The translations under genes were made by a program, and so were the position numbers. Below the pieces are notes generated by a model. The model ran no database searches, was not told the origin of the DNA, and worked only from the letters and a program-made list of their open reading frames with translations. Positions 9,149-16,586 of a stretch of DNA of 64,000 bases are shown here, one piece after another (the stretch's first letter is position 1; the number at the start of each line of letters is the position of its first letter). The stretch is taken from assembly GCF_024707545.1 (NCBI RefSeq), contig NZ_CP062229.1, positions 6,429,501 to 6,493,500 on the forward strand, read 5' to 3'. Origin of the DNA: Mesorhizobium onobrychidis (GTDB lineage: Bacteria > Pseudomonadota > Alphaproteobacteria > Rhizobiales > Rhizobiaceae).

Positions 9149-10830
9149 GTGCGCGATTCGTTACCCTGGTGGCCGGCATCTTTTGCTTCTTCGCCGCCCT
9201 CATCACCCAAGGCTTCCTACCATTTTTCGAACCCTCGGCGCGAACCAACCGGGTGACCGCCGTGGTCCGCACCGATTTCGGCCAGCTCAAATGGATGATG
9301 ACCCAGGCCACCGATTACACGCCGCTGCAAAAGCTCGGTCGCGACGTGTATCTGCGCGAAGGTTGCTGGTATTGTCATTCCCAATACGTGCGCCCAGTAA
9401 CCGGCGAGACGCGCCGCTGGGGTCCGGTGACTGAGTCAGGCGAATTCGCGTACGACGTGCCGCATCTGTTCGGCACGCGGCGCATCGGACCCGATCTGAT
9501 GCGGGTCGGACTTAAGTTCAGCGACGAGTGGCATCTTGCCCATTTCTGGAATCCGCGCATGCTCTCCCCGGATTCGATCATGGCGCCGTATCGGGGGCTC
9601 TTCGACACGCCCGAGCAGCCGGTCAAGATCGTCGATGACGGAGCCGGCAATCGTACGCTGGAAAGGACGCCGGTTTCCGAGGGGCTGTTCGACTTCGCTA
9701 GCAAGGAGCAGATCAAGCTCACGCCCAATGCCGACGGGCTGCTGTTCGTGCCCATGCAGGCGCGCGGCAAGGCCCCAGTCATTGTGATACCGAACGAGGA
9801 GTACAAAGGCGACGCGGTCAAGATCGCCGCCGAGACGAAAGACCTGGAAGGCCTGATCGCTTATATCCAGAAGCTCGGCATGGACCGCGGCAAATGGCGC
9901 GATCTTTTTGAACCACAGCAGCTTGAAGTCACGGAAGTCACATTCCCGCGTTCGAGCGAATGGATCGCCCATGGCCGGGAGGTCTATGAGCGGCGATGCC
10001 TCGGTTGCCACGGCGTGAATGGAGACGGCAATGGGCCTGCTGCGACCTTCCTTTACAAGCAGCGCCCGCGAAGCTTCGCGGCTGCTGTGTTCAAGTTCCG
10101 GCTGACCAAGGAGCCGCTGCCGACCGACGGTGACCTCTTGCGCACGATCACCCGTGGGGTACGCGGCACGGCGATGCCCGCCTGGTATGAACTGCCTCTC
10201 ACGGATCGGCTCGCCGTCATCCAGTACATTAAATACGAACTGGCAGTGGACCGCTCCGATCCGGCGGAGCCTTATGCATTCTTCATCGAGGAGCCACCTG
10301 GCCCTCCGCTCTACATCGGAAAGCCGCCCACCGTTTCCCAGGCAATCCTCGAGCGCGGCAAGGAAGTGTGGAAGATCGCGAAATGCTGGGAGTGCCATGG
10401 TCAAGGCGGAAAGGGCGATGGGCAGAAGGCTGCCGGGCTGAAGGACGATCTCGGTTTCTCCATCTTGCCTGCGGACCTCACCAGCGGCCAGTTCAAGTCA
10501 GGCTCGGCGGTAGAGGATATCTTCCGGACCATGACGACCGGGTTGAGCGGCACGCCTATGCCCTCCTATCGGGACTCGTTGCCCGAGGAGGACCGCTGGG
10601 CGCTCTCGTACTACGTCCTCGCACTTTCTGCCTATAAGGACCCGCTTGCGGGCGCACCGCTGGCGATCGCCGATAAGGATCGCGCGGCGCTCAACGAGCT
10701 CACTCTGGAGGCGGGTTCTCCGGACAAGGCCTATGTTCCGGGCGGGGTGCCGGCGCAGAACACTTCTGAACTCGGCGAAGGTAACGGCGGATCGGTGACC
10801 GAGAAACAAAATGCTGCCGAAGGAGGCTGA
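9145..10830 (+). CDS. Fused CcoO/dihaem cytochrome c subunit of the cbb3-like oxidase (three haem c sites)
   Basis: A 561-residue chain starting at the ATG that overlaps ccoN's stop. Residues 1-250 are CcoO/FixO: a single N-terminal membrane helix, haem site C74-W-Y-C-H78 in the diagnostic CWYCHSQYVRP context, and GTRRIGPDL. Residues 270-380 and 400-500 are two further cytochrome c domains with CLGCH (285-289) and CWECH (414-418) and downstream methionines (GTAMP, GTPMP). These resemble the dihaem part of CcoP. Standard operons encode CcoO (about 240 aa) and membrane-anchored CcoP (about 290 aa) separately; here both are in one polypeptide and no separate CcoP follows. The final 50 residues are low complexity. 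Confidence 0.9.
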   Translation: MSARFVTLVAGIFCFFAALITQGFLPFFEPSARTNRVTAVVRTDFGQLKWMMTQATDYTPLQKLGRDVYLREGCWYCHSQYVRPVTGETRRWGPVTESGEFAYDVPHLFGTRRIGPDLMRVGLKFSDEWHLAHFWNPRMLSPDSIMAPYRGLFDTPEQPVKIVDDGAGNRTLERTPVSEGLFDFASKEQIKLTPNADGLLFVPMQARGKAPVIVIPNEEYKGDAVKIAAETKDLEGLIAYIQKLGMDRGKWRDLFEPQQLEVTEVTFPRSSEWIAHGREVYERRCLGCHGVNGDGNGPAATFLYKQRPRSFAAAVFKFRLTKEPLPTDGDLLRTITRGVRGTAMPAWYELPLTDRLAVIQYIKYELAVDRSDPAEPYAFFIEEPPGPPLYIGKPPTVSQAILERGKEVWKIAKCWECHGQGGKGDGQKAAGLKDDLGFSILPADLTSGQFKSGSAVEDIFRTMTTGLSGTPMPSYRDSLPEEDRWALSYYVLALSAYKDPLAGAPLAIADKDRAALNELTLEAGSPDKAYVPGGVPAQNTSELGEGNGGSVTEKQNAAEGG

Positions 10831-10833
10831 GTT

Positions 10834-11025
10834 ATGCTCGGATTTGAGGTCACCGGACCCTACGTGAGCGCGTTGCTTATGAGCCTTGGTGCGCTCTGTG
10901 TCTTTATTTGGGGCGTGCTTTCAGGCGCCTTCCACGGCGCCGACGAAGCGGCCACCAGATTCTACGAAAGGGAAGCGGAGAATGACAACGCCAAGCACAC
11001 CAACGCCAAGCACACCGCAGAGTGA
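10834..11025 (+). CDS. CcoS-like small membrane protein
   Basis: A 63-residue protein with one transmembrane helix (VSALLMSLGALCVFIWGVLSG) and a short acidic cytoplasmic tail (HGADEAATRFYERE). Its shape and the W-G-V-L-S-G-A-F pattern after the helix resemble CcoS, a cbb3 assembly factor, but the match is weak. It has a GGAGG ribosome binding site and starts 3 bp after the previous stop. Its last 44 bp overlap the next small gene in another frame, and its tail contains a repeated AKHTN/AKHTA peptide created by a 12-bp repeat. Confidence 0.7.
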   Translation: MLGFEVTGPYVSALLMSLGALCVFIWGVLSGAFHGADEAATRFYEREAENDNAKHTNAKHTAE

Positions 11026-11206
11026 CGGTCCGTCTCACGGTTCGGACCCCGACCACGAGATGGAGGAGTACGCCGGTGGCACCGTCCAGTCGCGACACGG
11101 GTATATCCCGATATGGCTGCTGGTCGTCTACGCGGTTCTTTTCGTCTGGGGTCTCTACTACGCCTACCTTTATTGGGGCGGGGTCGGGCCGGGAAGGATT
11201 GGTTAG
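10982..11206 (+). CDS. Single-helix membrane protein resembling the N-terminal anchor of CcoP
   Basis: A 74-residue protein starting at an ATG inside the upstream small gene, preceded by AGCGGAG. It has a Ser/Thr/Pro-rich start, an acidic segment (SDPDHEMEEYAGG), then IPIWLLVVYAVLFVWGLYYA as the one membrane helix. An acidic E-E-Y stretch followed by one helix is the layout of the FixP_N/CcoP N-terminal domain. Because the dihaem part of CcoP is fused to CcoO here, this protein may be the detached anchor helix. That is inference from architecture, not from strong sequence identity. Confidence 0.65.
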   Translation: MTTPSTPTPSTPQSDGPSHGSDPDHEMEEYAGGTVQSRHGYIPIWLLVVYAVLFVWGLYYAYLYWGGVGPGRIG

Positions 11207-11251
11207 GGAGCACGGTCGCGCACGCCGACGAGTTGAGAGAAGGAGCAGGAG

Positions 11252-11350
11252 ATGCTCATAGCTAAGATCGTAATGGGTTTGGCGATTCTGAATCTTTTCC
11301 TGCTGCTCTCCGCGCTCGCCATGAACGTTGCCCTTGTTTATTTCGGCTGA
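11252..11350 (+). CDS. 32-residue hydrophobic membrane peptide
   Basis: An ATG behind AAGGAGCAGGAG opens a 33-codon frame giving MLIAKIVMGLAILNLFLLLS and then ALAMNVALVYFG before TGA. It is almost wholly hydrophobic, with one lysine near the start, so it is a single membrane helix. Placement, strong ribosome binding site and spacing in the oxidase operon support a real gene, possibly a small accessory subunit like CcoQ or CcoM. No family can be named. Confidence 0.6.
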   Translation: MLIAKIVMGLAILNLFLLLSALAMNVALVYFG

Positions 11351-11364
11351 CCAGGAGGAGGCGT

Positions 11365-11487
11365 ATGCTTCCAGATACCGTTTTCTCGTTCGCAAATGCG
11401 AGTCCTTACCAAGCGATCGCCTTTATCGGCGGCGCGATAGCCACCGTCGCTTTTTTCGTCTGGGTCGCTTACCTCGTGCGTCACTAG
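11365..11487 (+). CDS. 40-residue single-helix membrane protein
   Basis: The ATG at 11365 follows AGGAGGAGG and encodes 40 residues: a short polar lead (MLPDTVFSFANASPYQ), then a hydrophobic helix (AIAFIGGAIATVAFFVWVAY) ending LVRH. It begins 14 bp after the previous peptide's stop and ends 58 bp before the TauE-like gene. As with its neighbour, operon position and a very strong ribosome binding site argue for a functional microprotein of the oxidase complex or its assembly. Confidence 0.6.
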   Translation: MLPDTVFSFANASPYQAIAFIGGAIATVAFFVWVAYLVRH

Positions 11488-11545
11488 CGGCGCGCGGCGT
11501 GAGCCGCCTCGTGAATGAGCGGCGGGTGGGTAGGACAATCTGCCG

Positions 11546-12274
11546 ATGACCTATTATCTGGTGATCTTCGCTGCAGGCTTTGCAGGCAGCTTCCACTGCA
11601 TCGGTATGTGCGGCGGTTTTGCGTGTGGGCTGGGACGCGATCAGCGCGGGGGAGGCGCAACAGTTGCGCGCCACCTGCTCTACAATACCGGCCGATTGAC
11701 AACCTACTGCTTCCTCGGCGGGCTCGCGGGCGCGCTCGGTCAAGTCATCTGCACCACGCAAGGTTCGATGGCGACGCCGCTCCTGAACGGCTCCCTCGAC
11801 ATCGCCCAGCGAATTCTCGCGATTGTCGCTGGCCTGCTCATGATTGGCATGGCGTTGCAGTTCTTCGGCCTGCTGCAGGTCTTTCATCGGCTTGCGCTCG
11901 GATTCGGCGGCAGCACATTTGCAATGTCCCTGCGCAGTCTGCTCACGGCCCGCAGCAGCGCTGCGCCGCTCGCCTTTGGCGTATTCAACGGCTTCCTGCC
12001 ATGTCCCCTGGTTTATGCCTTCGCCGCACAGGCGGCGAGCACCGCCGGAGCGGTTCCCGGCTTTCTCGTCATGGCGTCGTTCGGACTGGGAACCTTTCCC
12101 GCGATGTTGATGGTGGGCGGCGTCGGCCGGATACTCGGCCCAGCCTGGCGGCGGCGTGGCGTGCGGCTGGCCGGCGGCTTTATTCTTTTGCTCGGTCTCA
12201 TCACGCTTGGCCGTGGTCTCCTGCCTTCCGACGCGCATATCGGCCATGCCTGGCTGGGAGGACTTCCCGCATGA
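11546..12274 (+). CDS. TauE/SafE (UreH/DsbD-like transmembrane) family protein linked to cbb3 assembly
   Basis: A 242-residue polytopic membrane protein with six to seven helices. It carries the signatures GSFHCIGMCGGFACG at the N-terminus and GVFNGFLPCPLVYAFAAQ in the second half, two internally related Cys/Pro-containing motifs typical of the sulfite exporter TauE/SafE group found beside ccoI. Such proteins are thought to help copper delivery or thiol chemistry during cbb3 maturation. The last 4 bp (ATGA) overlap the start of the P-type ATPase gene, so the two are translationally coupled. Confidence 0.85.
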   Translation: MTYYLVIFAAGFAGSFHCIGMCGGFACGLGRDQRGGGATVARHLLYNTGRLTTYCFLGGLAGALGQVICTTQGSMATPLLNGSLDIAQRILAIVAGLLMIGMALQFFGLLQVFHRLALGFGGSTFAMSLRSLLTARSSAAPLAFGVFNGFLPCPLVYAFAAQAASTAGAVPGFLVMASFGLGTFPAMLMVGGVGRILGPAWRRRGVRLAGGFILLLGLITLGRGLLPSDAHIGHAWLGGLPA

Positions 12275-14457
12275 CAGCGCATGGCGATGTCCTCTGTAGC
12301 CATTGCTCGCTGCCCGTCGGCCTGCGCCCGATGGAGCGCAGGCTCAACGGTGAGGCTTGCGCGTTCTGCTGCTACGGCTGTTGCATCGCCTTTCAGGTGA
12401 AGATTGGCAGACACGAAGAGTGGGAGGCCGCCTGGCTTCTGATCCAACTCGGCGTGGGCGGCTTTCTCTCCATGAATATCATGATGTTCAGCCTCCTCCT
12501 CTATTCGGACGCATTCATCGGCGTCGATGCGGGCGTGCTGCCGTGGGTTCACCTTTTGCTCTGGATCTTCGCGACGCCAGCGGTGGTGATGCTCGGCGGG
12601 CCCTATCTGCGCGAAATGTGGCTCAATGGCATTCAGGGACGAGTGACGTCGTCGGCACTCATCGTGCTTGGCGTCGCTGCCGCTTATCTCTACTCGGCAT
12701 TTGCCGTGTTCGAGGGCAGCACGCATGTCTATTTCGACACAGCCGTGATGGTGCTGATGCTATTCACCGTTGGCCGCTATCTCGAGGCTGTTGGCCGCGC
12801 CAGGGCGGCGCGCGACCTCGAACCTCTTCTGGCCGCAGAAAGCGAGGGCGCGACCGTGGTCGATGGCGCGGCAGAGATCCGCCGTCCGGTGCGGGAGGTA
12901 TCGGCCGGCATGCTGGTGCGGGTCCGGCCAGGCGAGCGCATTCCGGTCGACGGCGTGGTTGTCGAGGGCGAATCGAACACCGATGAAGCCGTGATTACCG
13001 GAGAAAGCCGGCAAGTGACAAAGGGCGCCGGCTCCAAGGTGATTGCCGGCAGTATCAATATCGACGGCCCGCTCCTGATCCAAAGCAGCGGTGACGGAAC
13101 TGCAACCCGCTGGGCGCGGATTTGCCGGTCGGTGCGCGAAGCGCTGGGCCGTCGCAGTCCAACCCAGCGCCTTGCCGATCGCGTCGTTGGCGTGTCCGTG
13201 CCGCTCGTCCTCGCCCTCGGCGGACTGACGATCGTTTACTGGGCGCAGTCATTGCCTTTCGATCGGGCGTTGCTGATTGGCCTCTCGGTACTGGTGGTTG
13301 CCTGTCCTTGTGCCGTCGGCCTCGCTGCGCCGATGGCGACATCACTCGGCATCGGCCGGCTGGCGCGGCACGGCTGCCTCGTCCGCGACCCCGGCGTGCT
13401 CGAGACCCTCGCGCGTGTCCGGTTGCTCGCCTTCGACAAGACTGGCACTCTGACGGCGGGCAAAGCACGTCTCGTCGGCGTCGACTGCGAGGAGGTCTGC
13501 ATCGACGAAGTACTGGCGCGCGCCGCCGGTCTGGAGCGCCTTTCCGAGCATGGTCTGGGGTGGGCCATCGCGGCAGCCGCCGCTCAGCGGGGCATCACGC
13601 CACTCGTCACCCGCGATGTCCGGACGGTTCCCGGCCGTGGCATCCGCGGCAGCGCCGAAGGCCGGCCCGTGGCGGCAGGGAACGGCAGATTGATGAATGA
13701 TCTGGGCTGGCCGCTTCCCCCGTCGTTGACCGAGCGTGCGCGGTCGCTGGAGGCGAGCGGTCATTCGGTGGTCTATGTCGGTTGGGGCGAGCAGGTTCAC
13801 GCCTTGCTGTCGCTCGATGATTCACCGCTTCCCGAGGCGCAGGCCGCGATCGCGGACCTGCGTGAGCGCGGGCTCGACTCCACGCTGTTGACCGGCGACT
13901 TGGCGCAAGCGGCGGAGCGGATCGCGGCTCTGGTCGGGATCAAGGACGTCCAAGCGGGCCTTTCGCCGGAGGCCAAACGGCTGGCCCTGGATCGGCTCCG
14001 CCATGACTACGGTTCGGTGGCGATGGTCGGCGATGGACTGAATGACGGGCCGGTCCTGGCCGCCGCAGATGTCGGTATCGCCGTCGGCTCCGCCACCGAT
14101 CTCGCTCGCGAGACTGCGGCGCTCGTGCTGCCTGCGGACGGATTATGGATGCTGCCCTGGATCGTCGACGTGGCCCGCGCGGTCCGCAGGACCATCTTGA
14201 CCAACCTTATGTGGGCGTTCGGCTACAACCTCGTCGCCCTGACGTTCGCAGCATTCGGACTTCTGCAGCCAATCCTTGCGGCAGCGGTCATGGCCGGCTC
14301 GAGCATCCTCGTGGTGGTGAATTCGCTGCGGCTGGAGCGGCTGCCCGATCCTGTTCCAGCGCTGATCCCGGAGCAACGATCCGGCGCCGAGGTGGAGCGT
14401 GCCCGCCATACTGTCGGCGCTTCGGTCATGGCTGGCTCGGCCGTCGAGCGGAGCTGA
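12271..14457 (+). CDS. ccoI: CcoI/FixI-like copper-exporting P1B-type ATPase
   Basis: A 728-residue membrane ATPase; the ATG at 12271 overlaps the previous stop. It starts with a cysteine-rich segment (CSHCSLPVG...CAFCCYGCC) like FixI/CcoI. It then shows an actuator TGE (AVITGESR), the metal-binding CPC in VVACPCAVGLAAP, the phosphorylation motif DKTGTLT, and the hinge MVGDGLNDGPVLAAADVG. The nucleotide-binding HP motif reads SEHGLG instead of the usual SEHPL, and GDGxND is followed by G rather than A. CcoI feeds periplasmic copper needed for CuB insertion, so it closes the oxidase operon logically. About 70 residues after the last helix are unremarkable. Confidence 0.9.
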   Translation: MTAHGDVLCSHCSLPVGLRPMERRLNGEACAFCCYGCCIAFQVKIGRHEEWEAAWLLIQLGVGGFLSMNIMMFSLLLYSDAFIGVDAGVLPWVHLLLWIFATPAVVMLGGPYLREMWLNGIQGRVTSSALIVLGVAAAYLYSAFAVFEGSTHVYFDTAVMVLMLFTVGRYLEAVGRARAARDLEPLLAAESEGATVVDGAAEIRRPVREVSAGMLVRVRPGERIPVDGVVVEGESNTDEAVITGESRQVTKGAGSKVIAGSINIDGPLLIQSSGDGTATRWARICRSVREALGRRSPTQRLADRVVGVSVPLVLALGGLTIVYWAQSLPFDRALLIGLSVLVVACPCAVGLAAPMATSLGIGRLARHGCLVRDPGVLETLARVRLLAFDKTGTLTAGKARLVGVDCEEVCIDEVLARAAGLERLSEHGLGWAIAAAAAQRGITPLVTRDVRTVPGRGIRGSAEGRPVAAGNGRLMNDLGWPLPPSLTERARSLEASGHSVVYVGWGEQVHALLSLDDSPLPEAQAAIADLRERGLDSTLLTGDLAQAAERIAALVGIKDVQAGLSPEAKRLALDRLRHDYGSVAMVGDGLNDGPVLAAADVGIAVGSATDLARETAALVLPADGLWMLPWIVDVARAVRRTILTNLMWAFGYNLVALTFAAFGLLQPILAAAVMAGSSILVVVNSLRLERLPDPVPALIPEQRSGAEVERARHTVGASVMAGSAVERS

Positions 14458-14466
14458 GCCTCGCCT

Positions 14467-14560
14467 TCAACCAAACACGTCGCGTGAAGGCGTCGTACCA
14501 GCCTTCCGCCGCGCGCCGCCTGGCGGCGGACCCCGGAGCTTTCCTCGGCCTTGCCGTCGA
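14467..14560 (-). pseudogene. Degenerate duplicate of the 3' end of the flavocytochrome c flavoprotein gene
   Basis: About 95 bp here resemble 16588-16680, the last codons of the intact FccB-like gene. The minus strand reads ESSGVRRQAARGG... against ESSEVRRQAARAAEGWYDAF in the intact copy, with indels that shift the frame after the Arg-Arg-Gln segment. It lies just downstream of ccoI and of the MarR gene's 3' end, both facing it. It is probably the scar of a larger duplication or recombination in which only the tail survived. Confidence 0.7.
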
Positions 14561-14596
14561 CAGCGGCTTCATGGCACGGACAATCGCTCAATCCAG

Positions 14597-15178
14597 CTAT
14601 GCAGCGGCTGCCGGCTCTTGCTCGACGCAGATGGTGCGGCTGTCGGCTTCGGAAAGGGGTTCGTCGAGCAGGCCGCAATGGTGCGGCGTCCGGGACGATA
14701 GCCGGACGCGGACGCGAAAATGCCAGCATGAGAGACAGGCGCCGAACGCGCGGCCATTGTTGCGGGCGATTGAGTTCCTAAGGGTGCGCCTGAGTCCGTC
14801 AAGCAGCTTCGCCACATTGCCGTCGGTTGCCTGCTCGATGTCTGTGGCGACGATGCGCAGGGGATCGCGCGCCAGTGCATGTTCCGCCTTCGGAGTGAGT
14901 GCGAACTCGACCGAACGCCCGTCGCGCGCGCTTGGACCCCGCGACACATAGCCCTTGTACTCAAGTGAGGCCAGCGTCCGCGACACCGTGCCCCGCGTCG
15001 AAGCAAGATAGTCGGCAAGCGCCGCTGGCGTGCGCGAGAAACGGTTGGCGCGCGCGAGATACCTGAGCGCGTCCCACTGAGCGGGATTGAGCCGCCCGGA
15101 CTGCTCGCCCGAGCGGGCGAGGCGCTCCAGCCGGTCGATCAGATGGGCGGCTTCGAGAGCCTCTGGCGAAACAGGCAT
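14597..15178 (-). CDS. MarR-family regulator with four-cysteine C-terminal tail
   Basis: A 193-residue protein. Residues 10-130 form a MarR winged helix (LNPAQWDALRYLARAN, the recognition part TRGTVSRTLASLEYKGYVSR, and the wing SARDGRSVEFALTPKAE). A tail of about 50 residues follows with C148-x2-C151, HH-C168 and C184 (CLSCWHF...HHCGLLDEPL...TICVE). This is a plausible zinc or iron-sulfur site that could sense redox state or NO; that function is inference. It is divergent from the protoglobin gene with a palindrome between them, so it most likely controls that operon and itself. Confidence 0.88.
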   Translation of the reverse strand: MPVSPEALEAAHLIDRLERLARSGEQSGRLNPAQWDALRYLARANRFSRTPAALADYLASTRGTVSRTLASLEYKGYVSRGPSARDGRSVEFALTPKAEHALARDPLRIVATDIEQATDGNVAKLLDGLRRTLRNSIARNNGRAFGACLSCWHFRVRVRLSSRTPHHCGLLDEPLSEADSRTICVEQEPAAAA

Positions 15179-15196
15179 GATTGCTCCTAATCAGTG

Positions 15197-15241
15197 TTGA
15201 CCGGCTTGGATTCGCGCTGCAGTAATAGCTAGTAGCAATTA
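15197..15241 (+). promoter_or_regulatory. Promoter and palindromic operator for the protoglobin operon
   Basis: A -35-like TTGACC lies at 15197-15202 and a -10-like AGTAAT around 15221. Overlapping the -10 is the near-perfect 19-bp palindrome TAATAGCTAGTAGCAATTA (15223-15241; only the position next to each TAAT/ATTA end breaks symmetry). Its length and place, in the 90-bp gap between the divergent marR and protoglobin genes, suit a MarR dimer site that blocks RNA polymerase. Confidence 0.6.
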
Positions 15242-15268
15242 TCTCGGCAAGCCCAAGGAGGACATTCC

Positions 15269-15862
15269 ATGACGACCAGTTCCATTCCGGGTTACCGGCT
15301 CGGCGATACGACGCTGCCCAAGTCTCCGCTCACGAAAGACGATCTCGCGACGCTCAAGACAACGCTGCTCTTCGGAGACGCGGACGTCGCCGCGCTGCGC
15401 CAGGCGCACGGCGTCGTTGAGGATCAAGTCGAAGCCATCCTCGACGTCTGGTACGGGTTCGTCGGCAGCACGCCGCACCTCCTCGCCTATTTCAGCGACG
15501 CCAAGACGCATCAGCCGTTGGGCGCCTATCTCGATGCGGTGCGCAAGCGCTTCGGCCAATGGATCCTCGACACCTGCCGGGCTGACTACGACGAGGCATG
15601 GCTTGCCTGGCAGGACGAGATCGGCCGCCGCCATCACCGCTCCGGCAAGAACAGGACGGACGGGGTCTCGGCAGCGCCCCATATCCCCATGCGCTACGTG
15701 CTCGCACTCGCCGTTCCGATCTCGGTCACCATGAAGCCGTTCCTCGCCAAGAAGGGGCATGCGTCCGCCGAGGTCGAAGCGATGCACGCCGCCTGGAGCA
15801 AGGCCGTGTTGCTGCAGGCCATTCTGTGGTCGAGGCCCTATGCGAGGGAGGGAGACTTTTGA
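15269..15862 (+). CDS. Protoglobin (single-domain haem globin)
   Basis: A 197-residue protein matching the protoglobin family in length and sequence: IPGYRLGD at the N-terminus, SPLTKDDLATLKTTLLFGD, VVEDQVEAILDVWYGFVGS and HLLAYFSD. A histidine-rich segment follows (WQDEIGRRHHRSGKN), and the probable proximal-side helix is near HIPMRYVLALAVPI. Protoglobins bind O2, CO and NO. The ribosome binding site is AAGGAGG. The stop codon overlaps the start of a redoxin gene by 1 bp. With the Cys-tailed MarR regulator, it suggests a small gas- or redox-responsive operon. Confidence 0.93.
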   Translation: MTTSSIPGYRLGDTTLPKSPLTKDDLATLKTTLLFGDADVAALRQAHGVVEDQVEAILDVWYGFVGSTPHLLAYFSDAKTHQPLGAYLDAVRKRFGQWILDTCRADYDEAWLAWQDEIGRRHHRSGKNRTDGVSAAPHIPMRYVLALAVPISVTMKPFLAKKGHASAEVEAMHAAWSKAVLLQAILWSRPYAREGDF

Positions 15863-16327
15863 TGGCGGAACTCCGTCCGGCGCCGGACTGGCAGATCGCC
15901 CATTGGCTCAATGCTCCCTCGCCGCTGGCAGAACTTCGCGGCAAGGTTGTGTTCGCGGTGGCGTTCCAGATACTGTGTCCCGGTTTGCGTTAGTCACGGC
16001 CTGCCGCAAGCTGTCCGGGCGCGCGACGCGTTCCCCGAGAACGATCTCGCCGTGATCGGCCTGTACACCGTGTTCGAGCATCACGAAGCGCAAGGAACGC
16101 GCGCTGCGCTCGCGGCCCTGCATGAGTGTCGCATCACCTTCCCCGTGGGCATCGATGCGCAGGATCCGGGCAGCGAGGGTCCACAGACCATGCGCGCCTA
16201 TGGCATGCAGGGCACGCCGACAACGCTTCTAATCGACCGGCGCGGATACTTGCACATTCACAAGTTCGACCATCTTGATGACATGCGTCTCGGTGCTGCG
16301 ATCGCGACACTCATCGGGATACGCTGA
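15862..16327 (+). pseudogene. Frameshifted thioredoxin-like/peroxiredoxin-type protein
   Basis: The first frame encodes MAELRPAPDWQIAHWLNAPS, then PLAELRGKVVFAVAFQILCPG, and stops. The +1-related frame continues from CVSHGLPQAVRARDAFPEND through IGLYTVFEHHE and GMQGTPTTLLIDRRGYLHIH to 16327. Removing one T from the TTT at 15984-15986 restores a continuous 154-residue redoxin with the active site C-P-G-C. Either the gene is freshly inactivated or the base is a sequencing error; the downstream part shows no other damage. It is the second gene of the protoglobin operon, and thiol reduction linked to haem or NO stress would be the expected role if intact. Confidence 0.8.
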
Positions 16328-16586
16328 CACCGAGGCGCGCGGGCGAAGCAAAACCGAATGCCGGATGTGATGACGAGGGATGCCGCATCGCTGGGCAGGC
16401 CCACGCATAACCTTACCCTTTCCGACAGGGCCGCGGTACGTCCGTCACGACACGAACAGCGGGACACGTTGCGGCGCGGGTTGAGCATGACTCGGTGTGG
16501 ATTCCATCATCTTGTCCATGGCCCGCCTTGCCCCGTGTCGTCGTGCCTAGACCGCCTCGGCGGTTGGCCTCACTTGGCAACGGTGA

